Positions 7,170 through 15,674 of a stretch of DNA of 64,000 bases are shown here, piece by piece (position 1 is the stretch's first letter; every line of letters begins with the position of its first letter). The DNA is taken from contig JAXLVN010000003.1 in NCBI GenBank assembly GCA_046328995.1, positions 434,001 to 498,000 of the forward strand, written 5' to 3'. The translations under genes and the position numbers were made by a program. This stretch comes from JADJXV01 sp046328995. Lineage in GTDB: Bacteria > Bacteroidota > Ignavibacteria > Kapaibacteriales > UBA961. The notes under the pieces were generated by a model. The model made no database searches. It saw only the letters and a program-made list of their open reading frames with translations, and was not told the DNA's origin.

Positions 7170-10100
7170 TTATTGTATAAACACCGCAGCCGGAAGCTCT
7201 ACAATAAACGTTGCACCTTTCCCGATTTCACTCTCGCACCATACCTGACCATTCATCACTTCGACGAGCTTTTTGACAATCGAAAGTCCGAGACCCGAGG
7301 AATGTTCGCCGCCGGTCGGCTTCGCTGACAATCGCACATACCGCCCGAAGAGCTTTTTCTTGTCCTCTGCGCTCATGCCCGGACCTTCGTCACGGACTTC
7401 AAGTCGAACCATACTATGGACTTGCGCTACACTCACTTCGACTGTTTTGTCTCCGGGAGAGAATTTAATAGCATTCGAGACTAAATTATCGAGAATTTCA
7501 TGAATTGCCGATTGGTCGGCGAGCATCAGCGTTTCTTTCGGAGGAAGGGTTAATTTCAGACGGATATTCTTGGCTGAGGCACGCTCCATAAAGTCACGCA
7601 CGATGCTTGTAGCGAGCGCGGAAGCGTCCATTTTTACGACATTGAGATTCACCTTGCCGGACTCTATCGCATTGACATCCAAGAGGTTAATTATAATATC
7701 CCGCATCCGACCTGCCGTCGTCTCAATTTTCTCCATCATACTTTTGACTTCGTCCGGCGGGAGCATCGTAAAGTAATTTTTGACATTCGATGCCGTGAGC
7801 GCGATACCGGCGATGGGATTTTTGAGGTCATGCGCCACGATACCAAGCACTTCGGTTTTGTCCTCATTGAGTTGTTTTAGATTTCGATTCAACTCATCCA
7901 TTTCAATAAGTGTATTTGCCAGCTCATGATTGACCTGCGCAAGTGATGCGTTGGCAATGGAAATTTCCTTGGTTCTTTCCTGCACGGTGACTTCGAGTTC
8001 GGCTTTTCGTGCGACCAAGCTTCTTACTCTCAGATGATACACCGCAAAGCCCGCTCCGGCAAGTGCGAGAATTGCCATAATCCTGAACCACCAGGTTTGA
8101 TAAAAAAATGGACTCACCGTAAAGCTGATTCGCGCCCCGGTTTCATTCCACACGCCATCATTATTGCAGGCAATCACCTGAAACGTATATTTTCCCGGCG
8201 GGAGACTCGTATAATATGCGGTGCGACGATTACCGGCATCGATCCAATTGGAGGAATTTTCAAGGATTCTATACTTGAATTGTACATTCGAAGGGATGAG
8301 CAGACTCAGGGCTGTGTAGGTGAATTCAATCTGATTTGTGCCGGCAGGGAAGAGGAGTGTATCTGCGGGGGCAAAGGAAATACTGTCTGCGGTGATTTGT
8401 TCAATAACTACGTTGGGCAGAAGCGTGTTATTGCTCATCTTGCCGGTACGTACCACCGCCATACCGTGTACTGTCGGGAAGCAAATACGACCATCCTTCG
8501 TTTGCCATGCGGCCGGCATAAATCCTACCGTACACTCGGCTGATTTCATACCGTCCTGTTCGCGATACACCACCGGAACCACCTTTTTTGCCGTGCCGTT
8601 CATCACATGTTCGATGTCACGTTTGACAATGCGATAGACTCCCTTATTGCTGCTTATCCAGAAATTACCGCTTGCATCCTCGGTAATCGAATAGACCCTG
8701 TTGTCGAAGAGTCCGTCCTGCGAGGTAATGGTCGTGAATTTCCCGTCGAGGAGGCGGGTGAGACCATCGCGATGACTGCCGAACCACAAGGCGCCCGATT
8801 TATCCTCATACATACAACGGATTTGATTCGACGGCAAGCCATTTTGCACGGTATAACTCGTAAACCTACCATTAGAATAGCAGCTCACGCCTCCACCATA
8901 ACAGGATATCCACAACCTTCCTTGTTTATCTTCGAGCATACCCGCAATAATACCCGGCAAGAGTCCGCCGGATTTCGGCTCGGTTCGCATAATTGCATTA
9001 TCTACTACTATCATAATTCCGTTCGACGTACCGATCCACAGCGTTCCTTTCTTGTCCTCATGGAACGAATAGGCAATATCGTTCTGTGACTTGCTGCCGA
9101 ATGGTACGGACGTAAATTTTCCATTGGAATACTTATCCACACTGCCCGAACTTCCACCAATCCAAAGAGTTCCGTCACGAGCTTCATAGAGTGCCGTTAT
9201 CGGATTATCGCTCGAGAGTCCATTGTTAGAATTATACGTTGTGCTGACAGTACCATTCATCCTGCTTAGCCCTTGGGACGTGGCCACCCACAATCCGTCC
9301 TTTGTCTCGATAATTGAGCGGATGTAATCGCCGGAGAGACCTTCTTTGGTCGTAAGCGTGGTAAAGACAGCATCACGCAATCTGTGCAATCCGCCGGTAA
9401 AGGTGCCTATCCACACGCTGCCTTCACGGTCTTCGAGAAGGGAAATCACCGGATCATCGGCAAGCTCTTCCGCTGTGAAATCTGCGAGAACACCATTGCT
9501 GTATCTCGATAATCCATGAGCAGTTGCTATCCACAATGTACCATCTCTGTCCGACAAAAGCTGCTGAACCGGATTGCCTGAAAAGCGTCCGATGAGTGTG
9601 GCTGTACTGCTATTACCGCCGGAGAGACGGACGACATTATCACTTGCCGACACCCACACATTGCCTGCTTTATCGCTGCAGAGTCCGGCGACCGGTACGG
9701 CGGGGAATTGCCCTGCCCGCACGGCTTTGCCGGAGCTATAGGTGTAGAGACCATCCGTAGCGCCTATCCACACGGTGCCGTCAGGCGTCTGGCAGAAGGA
9801 ATATTTATATCCTTGAGTAATTTCATTAACCTTTAGTATTATATCAAGCTTGGATTGAAATATCCGGAGAACGCCGGTTGAAGTACCCACCCACACGGCA
9901 CCGGAGGCATCGGTCCATAATTTATTGATCGATCGGGAGAGTTTTCCGGCATTTTTGTAGGGTGCAAGCGAACTAAACGTCGTACCGTTGAATTGAAATA
10001 ATCCCTGCGACTGCGTGCCGACAATCATGGTGCCGCTCAGGTCTTCGGTAAGAGCGACGATGCCGAGTGCAGAAAGCTCGGTGGTGGTATGGCCGTAATT

Positions 10101-10331
10101 GACAAATCGTACACCGTCGAAGCGCACGAGTCCTTCGTCGAAGGTGCCGAGCCATAGATAGCCGCTTTTGGATTGATAAAGCGCAGGTATCCCGTTGGAT
10201 GGTAATCCGTTGCCGGATTTCCACTGGTCGTGGACATACTGATTGGGTGCTTTATTGCCATCGAGACCCCGGAGTACGGGGTGGGTGGAAAGAAATACAG
10301 TAAGTGTAAGCAGGGTAACAACTAATCTCAT
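7170..10331 (-). CDS. Hybrid-propeller sensor histidine kinase (Reg_prop, Y_Y_Y, HisKA, HATPase)
   Basis: 1053 residues. Signal peptide (about 1-22), then two seven-bladed propellers built of repeats such as LWIGTFDEGLVRFDG and VWVGTSTGVL (about 35-650), a Y_Y_Y domain with FKYRILENSSNWIDAGNRR (about 690-755), one membrane helix (about 763-785), a coiled coil, HisKA with HDLKNPIAG (phospho-His) and a HATPase domain with DNLVSNAIKFSP, DEGPGMS and GLGLSIVKKLVE. Unlike Bacteroides HTCS proteins it has no receiver or AraC output domain, so the partner regulator must lie elsewhere. HTCS-like ectodomains sense oligosaccharides, but the ligand here is unknown. It is 41 bp downstream of the coiled-coil lipoprotein gene. 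Confidence 0.93.
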   Translation of the reverse strand: MRLVVTLLTLTVFLSTHPVLRGLDGNKAPNQYVHDQWKSGNGLPSNGIPALYQSKSGYLWLGTFDEGLVRFDGVRFVNYGHTTTELSALGIVALTEDLSGTMIVGTQSQGLFQFNGTTFSSLAPYKNAGKLSRSINKLWTDASGAVWVGTSTGVLRIFQSKLDIILKVNEITQGYKYSFCQTPDGTVWIGATDGLYTYSSGKAVRAGQFPAVPVAGLCSDKAGNVWVSASDNVVRLSGGNSSTATLIGRFSGNPVQQLLSDRDGTLWIATAHGLSRYSNGVLADFTAEELADDPVISLLEDREGSVWIGTFTGGLHRLRDAVFTTLTTKEGLSGDYIRSIIETKDGLWVATSQGLSRMNGTVSTTYNSNNGLSSDNPITALYEARDGTLWIGGSSGSVDKYSNGKFTSVPFGSKSQNDIAYSFHEDKKGTLWIGTSNGIMIVVDNAIMRTEPKSGGLLPGIIAGMLEDKQGRLWISCYGGGVSCYSNGRFTSYTVQNGLPSNQIRCMYEDKSGALWFGSHRDGLTRLLDGKFTTITSQDGLFDNRVYSITEDASGNFWISSNKGVYRIVKRDIEHVMNGTAKKVVPVVYREQDGMKSAECTVGFMPAAWQTKDGRICFPTVHGMAVVRTGKMSNNTLLPNVVIEQITADSISFAPADTLLFPAGTNQIEFTYTALSLLIPSNVQFKYRILENSSNWIDAGNRRTAYYTSLPPGKYTFQVIACNNDGVWNETGARISFTVSPFFYQTWWFRIMAILALAGAGFAVYHLRVRSLVARKAELEVTVQERTKEISIANASLAQVNHELANTLIEMDELNRNLKQLNEDKTEVLGIVAHDLKNPIAGIALTASNVKNYFTMLPPDEVKSMMEKIETTAGRMRDIIINLLDVNAIESGKVNLNVVKMDASALATSIVRDFMERASAKNIRLKLTLPPKETLMLADQSAIHEILDNLVSNAIKFSPGDKTVEVSVAQVHSMVRLEVRDEGPGMSAEDKKKLFGRYVRLSAKPTGGEHSSGLGLSIVKKLVEVMNGQVWCESEIGKGATFIVELPAAVFIQ

Positions 10332-10372
10332 ACAATTCCATGGTAAGTAAACACGAGATACCCGATAGAGAA

Positions 10373-11296
10373 TTATTCATCGACGGCGATAATAAGAAAT
10401 TGCGACGGGAGCCAGAATTTTTCCGTATCGGTAATCTTGAGGGAGATGATTTTTTTCGCTTCGTCGTATTGTGGTGTCAGGAATTTTGGATTGTGCGCCG
10501 AGACAATAGCATAGCGTTTACATTTCTTGACAAAGAGAATTTCCGATTGAGTCGTCACATCAAAGGTATTGAATTTCTTGATGTTGAGTTCTTTCGCCGG
10601 AGTGAGAGTCTCGCCATGTTTTCCGAGTACCCACAGGTCTGCACCGCCTACTTTTTGCACGAGTCCACGGCTGAGGAGCTCGTCCTCTGAGCCGATGGTA
10701 TAATAGACAAACTTCGATTTCGGTGCCGTTTCGAGCGGTTGGGTGTCTGTTTTTTTCTCTGCCCGGCTGCCGGATGAGCGTGGGTGACCTGTCTGAACAA
10801 CGGTGCTGTCCTGAGCTTTTAATTCATAAAAATCGGCGTATAATTTTCGGACATCCGACTCCTGGCTCACGCATTTTTCTTTCATCGAGGCGAGCTTGAC
10901 TTTGATAGCATTGGTATGGGAGGCGAGCTGTGGATTTTGGCGCTCGATTGCCATGATCTTGGATTCCAGATCCTGAATACGGGATTTACTGGAGTTGATG
11001 ACGTTGGACACCGAGTCGAGAGTGGAGAACCATACAGAAGTTTCCGCATCTTCTGCAGCGCCGTGTTTGAGCCCGGACTTTCCGTTTTCTCCGGTTAAAT
11101 ACAACAGTTTATCATAGACTTCATTGATAGTTGCCGTCGCATCGGCCATGACATCATTCAAGCTGTCTTTCTGGACTGTCATATCGAGCATGGCGGCATA
11201 CTGCGCCTTTTCATTCTGCATTTTTACGATTTCTTCTTTATTCGAGCAGCCGGCAAGCAATGTGATAGCCACGAACAGAGTCACGATAGTTTTCAT
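10373..11296 (-). CDS. Coiled-coil lipoprotein of unknown function
   Basis: 307 residues with a lipoprotein signal (ITLLAGC, Cys17), then a heptad-rich helical region (about 25-170) and a C-terminal globular part containing KFVYYTIGSEDELLSRGLV and KRYAIVSAHNPKFLTPQYD (about 195-305). I do not recognise a named family; similar Bacteroidota lipoproteins of this layout are common. A good AGGAG lies just before the ATG. It precedes the sensor kinase by 41 bp, so the two may be co-transcribed and it may be an accessory to the sensor. Confidence 0.75.
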   Translation of the reverse strand: MKTIVTLFVAITLLAGCSNKEEIVKMQNEKAQYAAMLDMTVQKDSLNDVMADATATINEVYDKLLYLTGENGKSGLKHGAAEDAETSVWFSTLDSVSNVINSSKSRIQDLESKIMAIERQNPQLASHTNAIKVKLASMKEKCVSQESDVRKLYADFYELKAQDSTVVQTGHPRSSGSRAEKKTDTQPLETAPKSKFVYYTIGSEDELLSRGLVQKVGGADLWVLGKHGETLTPAKELNIKKFNTFDVTTQSEILFVKKCKRYAIVSAHNPKFLTPQYDEAKKIISLKITDTEKFWLPSQFLIIAVDE

Positions 11297-11639
11297 AATG
11301 TTCTCCTGTAAATTTCAGCAGTAATCCGCAGATGCGGTCATAAGTTGATGAAGTGACAGTAATGGAATGCAAATTACAAAAGGTGACCGTGGCAGCAAAG
11401 AAGTAATATGCAAAGGGTTGAAAAAGTCGATCGGTAGATGTCTATAGGAGTTCAGTGCCATTACCCGCCAAGCTCTGCTTGGACGAGGTGGAAAAATGCT
11501 TATGATCATGATAGCCGGAACAGTCCGGCATCACGTAGTGAAACTGCTATCTCCTCTATCTTCACGGCCTGGACGGCCATGGGTGTCCGCAGGCGACGGC
11601 TTGGAATGTGATGAACTGAACCCATTAATTATAAGGCAG
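11297..11639. other. 343-bp intergenic stretch with one dispersed repeat
   Basis: No convincing gene. The lipoprotein Shine-Dalgarno is at the left end. Around 11566-11597 lies one copy of a repeat that also occurs at 31271-31303 and 43579-43610. A short frame on the minus strand (11315-11509) has no ribosome binding site or family resemblance and is rejected. Confidence 0.6.
11566..11597 (+). repeat. Dispersed intergenic repeat, copy A (GGACGGC-type)
   Basis: Core CTGGACGGCCATGGGTGTCC followed by GCAGGCG. The same core with two to four changes is present in inverted orientation at 31271-31303 and 43579-43610, always between genes. Copies A and B also share CTCCTCT-type sequence on the upstream side, so the unit is longer than the core. 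Confidence 0.6.
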
Positions 11640-12122
11640 TTATTTTGATTTAGCCGGCAAGCTGCGCTTGAGCTGGGTCAGTGCGTGGGTGAGCGCGCGT
11701 TCATTGTCGAAGCCCGCAGGACGTATTCTCAGCAGGCGGCGTCGACCGGCGACTCTGACCTTGACGATACGGTAAGCGCCTTCGCGGGAGCGGCGTTCTT
11801 TGCCGAAGGTAATGCGGAGGATATCTTGCTTACGGAAGGTGCGCTCACGGAAGCGATTACGGAGGGTAATTCCTTCATTCGTAATAATGATACGGCGATT
11901 CATGAATCGGCTGATCCCGGCACCGATGGCGGTGGTAATGACAAAGACGGCGAGGAGAACGACGATAGGGTCGTGGAGGGTAACTGACAGTTGGCCGGAG
12001 TCGATCGTGCCGCGTAGCAGCGAATAGAGGACGAGTGCCACGGCATAGACGGCGATGGCTTGCCAGTAGAAGTCTATTCGATAGTAAAATTCTTTATCTT
12101 CTTGATTTGTAATCTGCTTCAT
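11640..12122 (-). CDS. Bacterial PH-like domain membrane protein
   Basis: 160 residues: two membrane helices (about 22-40 and 52-72), then a small beta domain with NRRIIITNEGITLRNRFRE and IVKVRVAGRRRLLRIRPAGF typical of the YdbS/YcxB-like bacterial PH domains. Function of these is unknown; they are often linked to envelope maintenance. Its ATG overlaps the stop of the murG-like gene by 4 bp, so the two are translationally coupled. Confidence 0.7.
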   Translation of the reverse strand: MKQITNQEDKEFYYRIDFYWQAIAVYAVALVLYSLLRGTIDSGQLSVTLHDPIVVLLAVFVITTAIGAGISRFMNRRIIITNEGITLRNRFRERTFRKQDILRITFGKERRSREGAYRIVKVRVAGRRRLLRIRPAGFDNERALTHALTQLKRSLPAKSK

Positions 12123-13240
12123 CGCGTTTCCCGTGTAGAATGTGAGGGCTGTTTGCTGGCAATTGTTATCAGGATTTCAGCAGCATCCCGGGCTGCATTC
12201 GGACGTGCAAGCGTGCCGGCTGCGGCGGCCATTGTATCGAGCGTGTCGGGTGATTCAAGGAGCAGATCGAGAACGAGGGGAAGGAATGCGTCCTGTAATT
12301 CAGCATCGCGTACCATGATCGCAGCGCCGGATGCGGTAAGTGCTTTGGCATTATACTCTTGTTCGTTGTTTGCTGCCGATGGAAGCGGCACGAGCACCGC
12401 CGGCTTGCGGGCGATTTTGAGCTCGGCGACGGTTCCTCCGCCGGCCCTACACAGCACCAAATCCGCCGCTGAATACGCCGATGCCATATCATCGATAAAC
12501 GTTCGGCTGACGATACCGTCGGGCAGTGTTTCCGGCGGTGTATAATTTTTACCCGTTTGCCAGAGTACTTGAATGCCTCGGGCAGATAATATTTCCACAG
12601 AGGCCGCGACGGCATGATTAATCGACCGCGCCCCGAGACTACCGCCGAAGACAAAGAGAGTGGGCGTATGAACGCTGAGCCCGAAGGTCGCTCTGGCGTC
12701 ATTCACCGGCGGTGCGGCGGTAAGCATTGAGTGCCGTACGGGATTACCTACGACATGCATACGGGCATGAAGTGAGGGAGGGAAGTATTCTTTAGACTCG
12801 CTAAATGCGAGAATAATGGCCTGCGCTTTTGGGGCGAGCAGGCGATTGGTCTTACCGGGCAGAACATTCGACTCGAGGAGCATCATCGGTATCTTAAGAA
12901 ACGACGACATGAGTCCCGCCGGATAGCTTATGTATGTGCCTCCACAGAGAATTACGTCGATATTGTGCTGCTTGCACAACGAGCGAATCATGAGGAGAGA
13001 ACGGAAAATCCGAAGGGGAAGCACGGGTGTCGAGCGGTGAAATATCCCCTGAAATCCGGTCACGGGTATCGGTATAAAGCGATAGCCGAGCTCGGGTATA
13101 ACGCGCGCTTCGATACGATGCGGATTGCCGACGAAGATGACGGAACATTCGGTACCGAGCTTTGCCCGAACCTGCTCAATGACCGCTACTGCCGGAAATA
13201 AATCGCCTCCCGTACCACCTGCTGCTACAAGAATATTCAT
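12119..13240 (-). CDS. murG: MurG-like UDP-GlcNAc:lipid I N-acetylglucosaminyltransferase
   Basis: 373 residues from MNILVAAGGTGGDLFPAVAV; the frame extends upstream but this start puts the first beta strand at the N terminus, as in MurG. Motifs: GGTGG loop, ESNVLPGKTNRLLAP, HVVGNPVR, VFGGSLGARSINHAV, WQTGKNY, and ADLVLCRAGGGTVAEL with LVPLPSAANNEQEYNA. It should convert lipid I to lipid II on the inner membrane. Two normally conserved positions differ: the His after the first GGTGG (usual GGTGGH) is Asp13, and the usual HQ before the NA motif is EQ. The rest of the mur cluster is not nearby. Divergent MurG or a MurG-derived transferase are both possible. Confidence 0.8.
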   Translation of the reverse strand: MNILVAAGGTGGDLFPAVAVIEQVRAKLGTECSVIFVGNPHRIEARVIPELGYRFIPIPVTGFQGIFHRSTPVLPLRIFRSLLMIRSLCKQHNIDVILCGGTYISYPAGLMSSFLKIPMMLLESNVLPGKTNRLLAPKAQAIILAFSESKEYFPPSLHARMHVVGNPVRHSMLTAAPPVNDARATFGLSVHTPTLFVFGGSLGARSINHAVAASVEILSARGIQVLWQTGKNYTPPETLPDGIVSRTFIDDMASAYSAADLVLCRAGGGTVAELKIARKPAVLVPLPSAANNEQEYNAKALTASGAAIMVRDAELQDAFLPLVLDLLLESPDTLDTMAAAAGTLARPNAARDAAEILITIASKQPSHSTRETR

Positions 13241-13414
13241 AGTCAATACGTTACGACCAGCCGCTGAAAGAGAATTCCTGATAGCTGATTTCAATCGATG
13301 TCTTTACTGAATTCGCTACCACCTTTTTTCGCATTTAATAGCACGAAAATACCTATTTTTTCCGTAATTTGGATGTGGATGACAAACGAAGTTTCCATAA
13401 AACAGTCTATCAGC

Positions 13415-14524
13415 ATGAAAATCTTTTCTCTCTTCGCGGTAATATCTATTCTCGTCAGTTCACAAGCCTTTGGGCAGGCATCGCTTGTGCGTAATCGCCT
13501 CCAGGCAGTAGCACTCGGAAAAGGAGAAGATGTCAAGAGGGAGCTGCCGGATATACTGGCTGAATTTCCCGATGATCCGGGTGTGCAATTCCTTCATGCT
13601 GTAGTACTTGAAGATGCAGCCCGCGCTCTGAAAATCTACGAGAAAATCGTCAAAGATCACCCCGAATGCGAGTGGGCCGATGACTCCCAATGGCGGATCG
13701 TGCAATTCTATTCCCTCCGTAAAGATACCGTCCGCGCCAGAAAAGAACTCAAAACATATCGCGATAAATATCCGCAATCGGAGTTTCTCCTCAATGCCGC
13801 CGAAATGGTCAAAGCGACCGTCGGCGTGCCTAAAATTGATAAAACGACTGCTACAGCATCAGAACCCAAAACAGTAACAACTGATGTAAAACCAGCCACT
13901 AAGCCAACCGTACCCGAAACAAAACCGGTTGCGAAGCCGCCTGCTCTCGCCGAGACAAAACCGGGCGTAAAGCCGACCGTAGCCGAAACAAAACCGGCAG
14001 CAAAGCCGACCGTAGCCGAAACAAAACCGGCCGCAAAGCCGACCGCCACCGAAACAAAACCGGTCGCAAAGCCGACCGCCACCGAGACGAAGCCGACCGC
14101 TAAGCCGGCCGCCACCGAGATAAAACCGGTACCAAAGCCCGGCACAAAGCCGACAACGGCGGAGACCAAGCCCGGCGCGAAGCCGACAACAGCTTCGACC
14201 AAGCCGAACGCTCCGGACGTGAAAGCGCCGCAAAAGCCAGGTACAGCTGATGTCAAGGCAGGGGCGAAGGCCGAACCCAAAGAATCACCCAAAGAGATGT
14301 TTAGTTTGCAGGTAGGGAGCTATGATACCCGAGAAGCAGCAGAGAACGAAGTTAAGAATTACAAGCAAAAGCGTATGCGTGCCAGTGTAACTGAGAAAAC
14401 AATCGACGGGGCCACGAAATATGCTGTTTTTATCGGTGAATACACCTCCAAAGAATCAGCCGAAAAGGCAAAGGAATTGGTGCAGAAAAGCTGTAATTGC
14501 ACACCGTTTGTCGTGGGGAAATGA
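13415..14524 (+). CDS. Secreted SPOR-domain protein with a KP-rich repeat linker
   Basis: 369 residues from MKIFSLFAVISILVSSQAFG, a clean signal peptide; upstream in-frame codons precede the signal and are rejected. A tetratricopeptide-like helical part (about 25-145, FLHAVVLEDAARALKIYEKI) is followed by a low-complexity linker of TETKPxAKP units (about 160-285) and a C-terminal SPOR domain (about 295-369, FSLQVGSYDTREAAENEV). SPOR domains bind peptidoglycan stripped of stem peptides, so a periplasmic, wall-bound protein acting at division sites is likely. Divergent from the murG-like gene; CGAAAATA at 13344-13351 may be the -7 box for the opposite strand. Confidence 0.85.
   Translation: MKIFSLFAVISILVSSQAFGQASLVRNRLQAVALGKGEDVKRELPDILAEFPDDPGVQFLHAVVLEDAARALKIYEKIVKDHPECEWADDSQWRIVQFYSLRKDTVRARKELKTYRDKYPQSEFLLNAAEMVKATVGVPKIDKTTATASEPKTVTTDVKPATKPTVPETKPVAKPPALAETKPGVKPTVAETKPAAKPTVAETKPAAKPTATETKPVAKPTATETKPTAKPAATEIKPVPKPGTKPTTAETKPGAKPTTASTKPNAPDVKAPQKPGTADVKAGAKAEPKESPKEMFSLQVGSYDTREAAENEVKNYKQKRMRASVTEKTIDGATKYAVFIGEYTSKESAEKAKELVQKSCNCTPFVVGK
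13905..14225 (+). repeat. Tandem imperfect repeat encoding TETKPxAKP units
   Basis: About ten in-frame units of 27-33 bp with the shared core GAAACAAAACCGG and AAGCCGACCG encode the proline/lysine-rich linker of the SPOR protein. Such a run is prone to slippage and length change between strains. It is coding on the plus strand; the long opposite-strand frames over it are artefacts of the repeat. Confidence 0.85.
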
Positions 14525-14525
14525 T

Positions 14526-15653
14526 CTACCACGCTTCGAAAAAGCCGAGATACAGCTGCATTTCTTCATTCGAAAAACCTACATCAAATCGCAAGTTGGC
14601 ACGTTCATCCGGTAAAATTACAAAGCGTATTCCCGTTCCGCCGGTGAGCTTGATGCTGCGTAACGATAGATCGCTGAGCCGCCCGAAGACGTCACCAAGT
14701 CCCAGGAATCCTACCGCGCCGAAGCGCCACCAGAGAGGTGATCGATATTCACCCTGAACGGCAAGAGCGTTGTTGTCCCGAAAGCGACTGTTGAAATATC
14801 CTCTGAGCATGTACTCACCTCCTACATCCGATAATTTGTAGAATGGTGCACCTTCACTTACAAAACTTGCAATTGCTTGGTACGTAAAGGCATCATCGTC
14901 GGTAAACCCGGGAAAATACTGCCGAAAATCGACATAAAGCTTACGATAAGAATACTCACTTCCCAAGGCACCTCCGTAAACACTCAGCTTCGTATCAAAA
15001 TAGCTGCCTGCCCGTGCTGAAAATAAATTATCACGCGTATCGAAATTTACGACTACGCCGAGACCCGATACAATTCCACCCGAACTCCCAATAATTTTAT
15101 GGGATTCGATAAGTCCTTGATTGCCGCTGGCCATTGAGTCTGATTGCTGAATGGAATCAAACCGAAAGTCAAATTGCCCGCCGATATTCCAACCGTTACG
15201 AATACTGTGCGCATGAAGATTTGCGAGGAAATTGATAATAATTTTACATCCTTCGGGTGTGTAACTTTCTTTATCTAAAACAGTTGTGCGACTACCTCTG
15301 CCAAATAAATATGCAGGATATTTGCTGTATTTAAATGTCGAGGTAATGACCTTCGACTCGCCGTCAAGGTAGAATTCGGGATAAATGCCAATGCTGAATT
15401 GCTTGCGTTGACTGTATTCAGTGCTTGCCGTAATATTCGACGGGCGCGTACCTGCGATGGTATCAAGGCGAAAATAATAGAGTCCGCCTACACCACCGGC
15501 AAGCTTCGTCTCGGCCGTGTAGCTGATATAGGGAAAACCGGTAATACCCGAGCGACTCTTCGGAATCGTGTCGGCAGGGAGCTCAGCGTGCAGGAGATAC
15601 GTCGCTGACAGGAGGGTAATGATGAACCATGAGAATCGAAAGAAAGTAAACAT
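14526..15653 (-). CDS. Omp85-superfamily outer-membrane barrel (BamA/TamA C-terminal domain type)
   Basis: 375 residues: signal peptide (about 1-23), then beta-barrel strands rich in alternating aromatic residues, with GGVGGLYYF, VNFDTRDNLFSARAGSYF and a loop GGEYMLRGYFNSRFRDNN that matches the conserved VRGY/F-type segment of the surface-antigen (Bac_surface_Ag) domain. No POTRA domains are present, so this is a short barrel-only member. It ends in EAW rather than the usual Phe. Partner and cargo are unknown. Its stop is 1 bp from the SPOR gene stop, and the two are convergent. Confidence 0.8.
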   Translation of the reverse strand: MFTFFRFSWFIITLLSATYLLHAELPADTIPKSRSGITGFPYISYTAETKLAGGVGGLYYFRLDTIAGTRPSNITASTEYSQRKQFSIGIYPEFYLDGESKVITSTFKYSKYPAYLFGRGSRTTVLDKESYTPEGCKIIINFLANLHAHSIRNGWNIGGQFDFRFDSIQQSDSMASGNQGLIESHKIIGSSGGIVSGLGVVVNFDTRDNLFSARAGSYFDTKLSVYGGALGSEYSYRKLYVDFRQYFPGFTDDDAFTYQAIASFVSEGAPFYKLSDVGGEYMLRGYFNSRFRDNNALAVQGEYRSPLWWRFGAVGFLGLGDVFGRLSDLSLRSIKLTGGTGIRFVILPDERANLRFDVGFSNEEMQLYLGFFEAW

Positions 15654-15674
15654 TATCGTATAGGTAAAAAGTAA

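Noticed and set aside
13708..14292. Gly/Val-rich frame on the minus strand over the KP linker
   Set aside because: Product of the repeat on the opposite strand; the plus-strand SPOR gene explains it.
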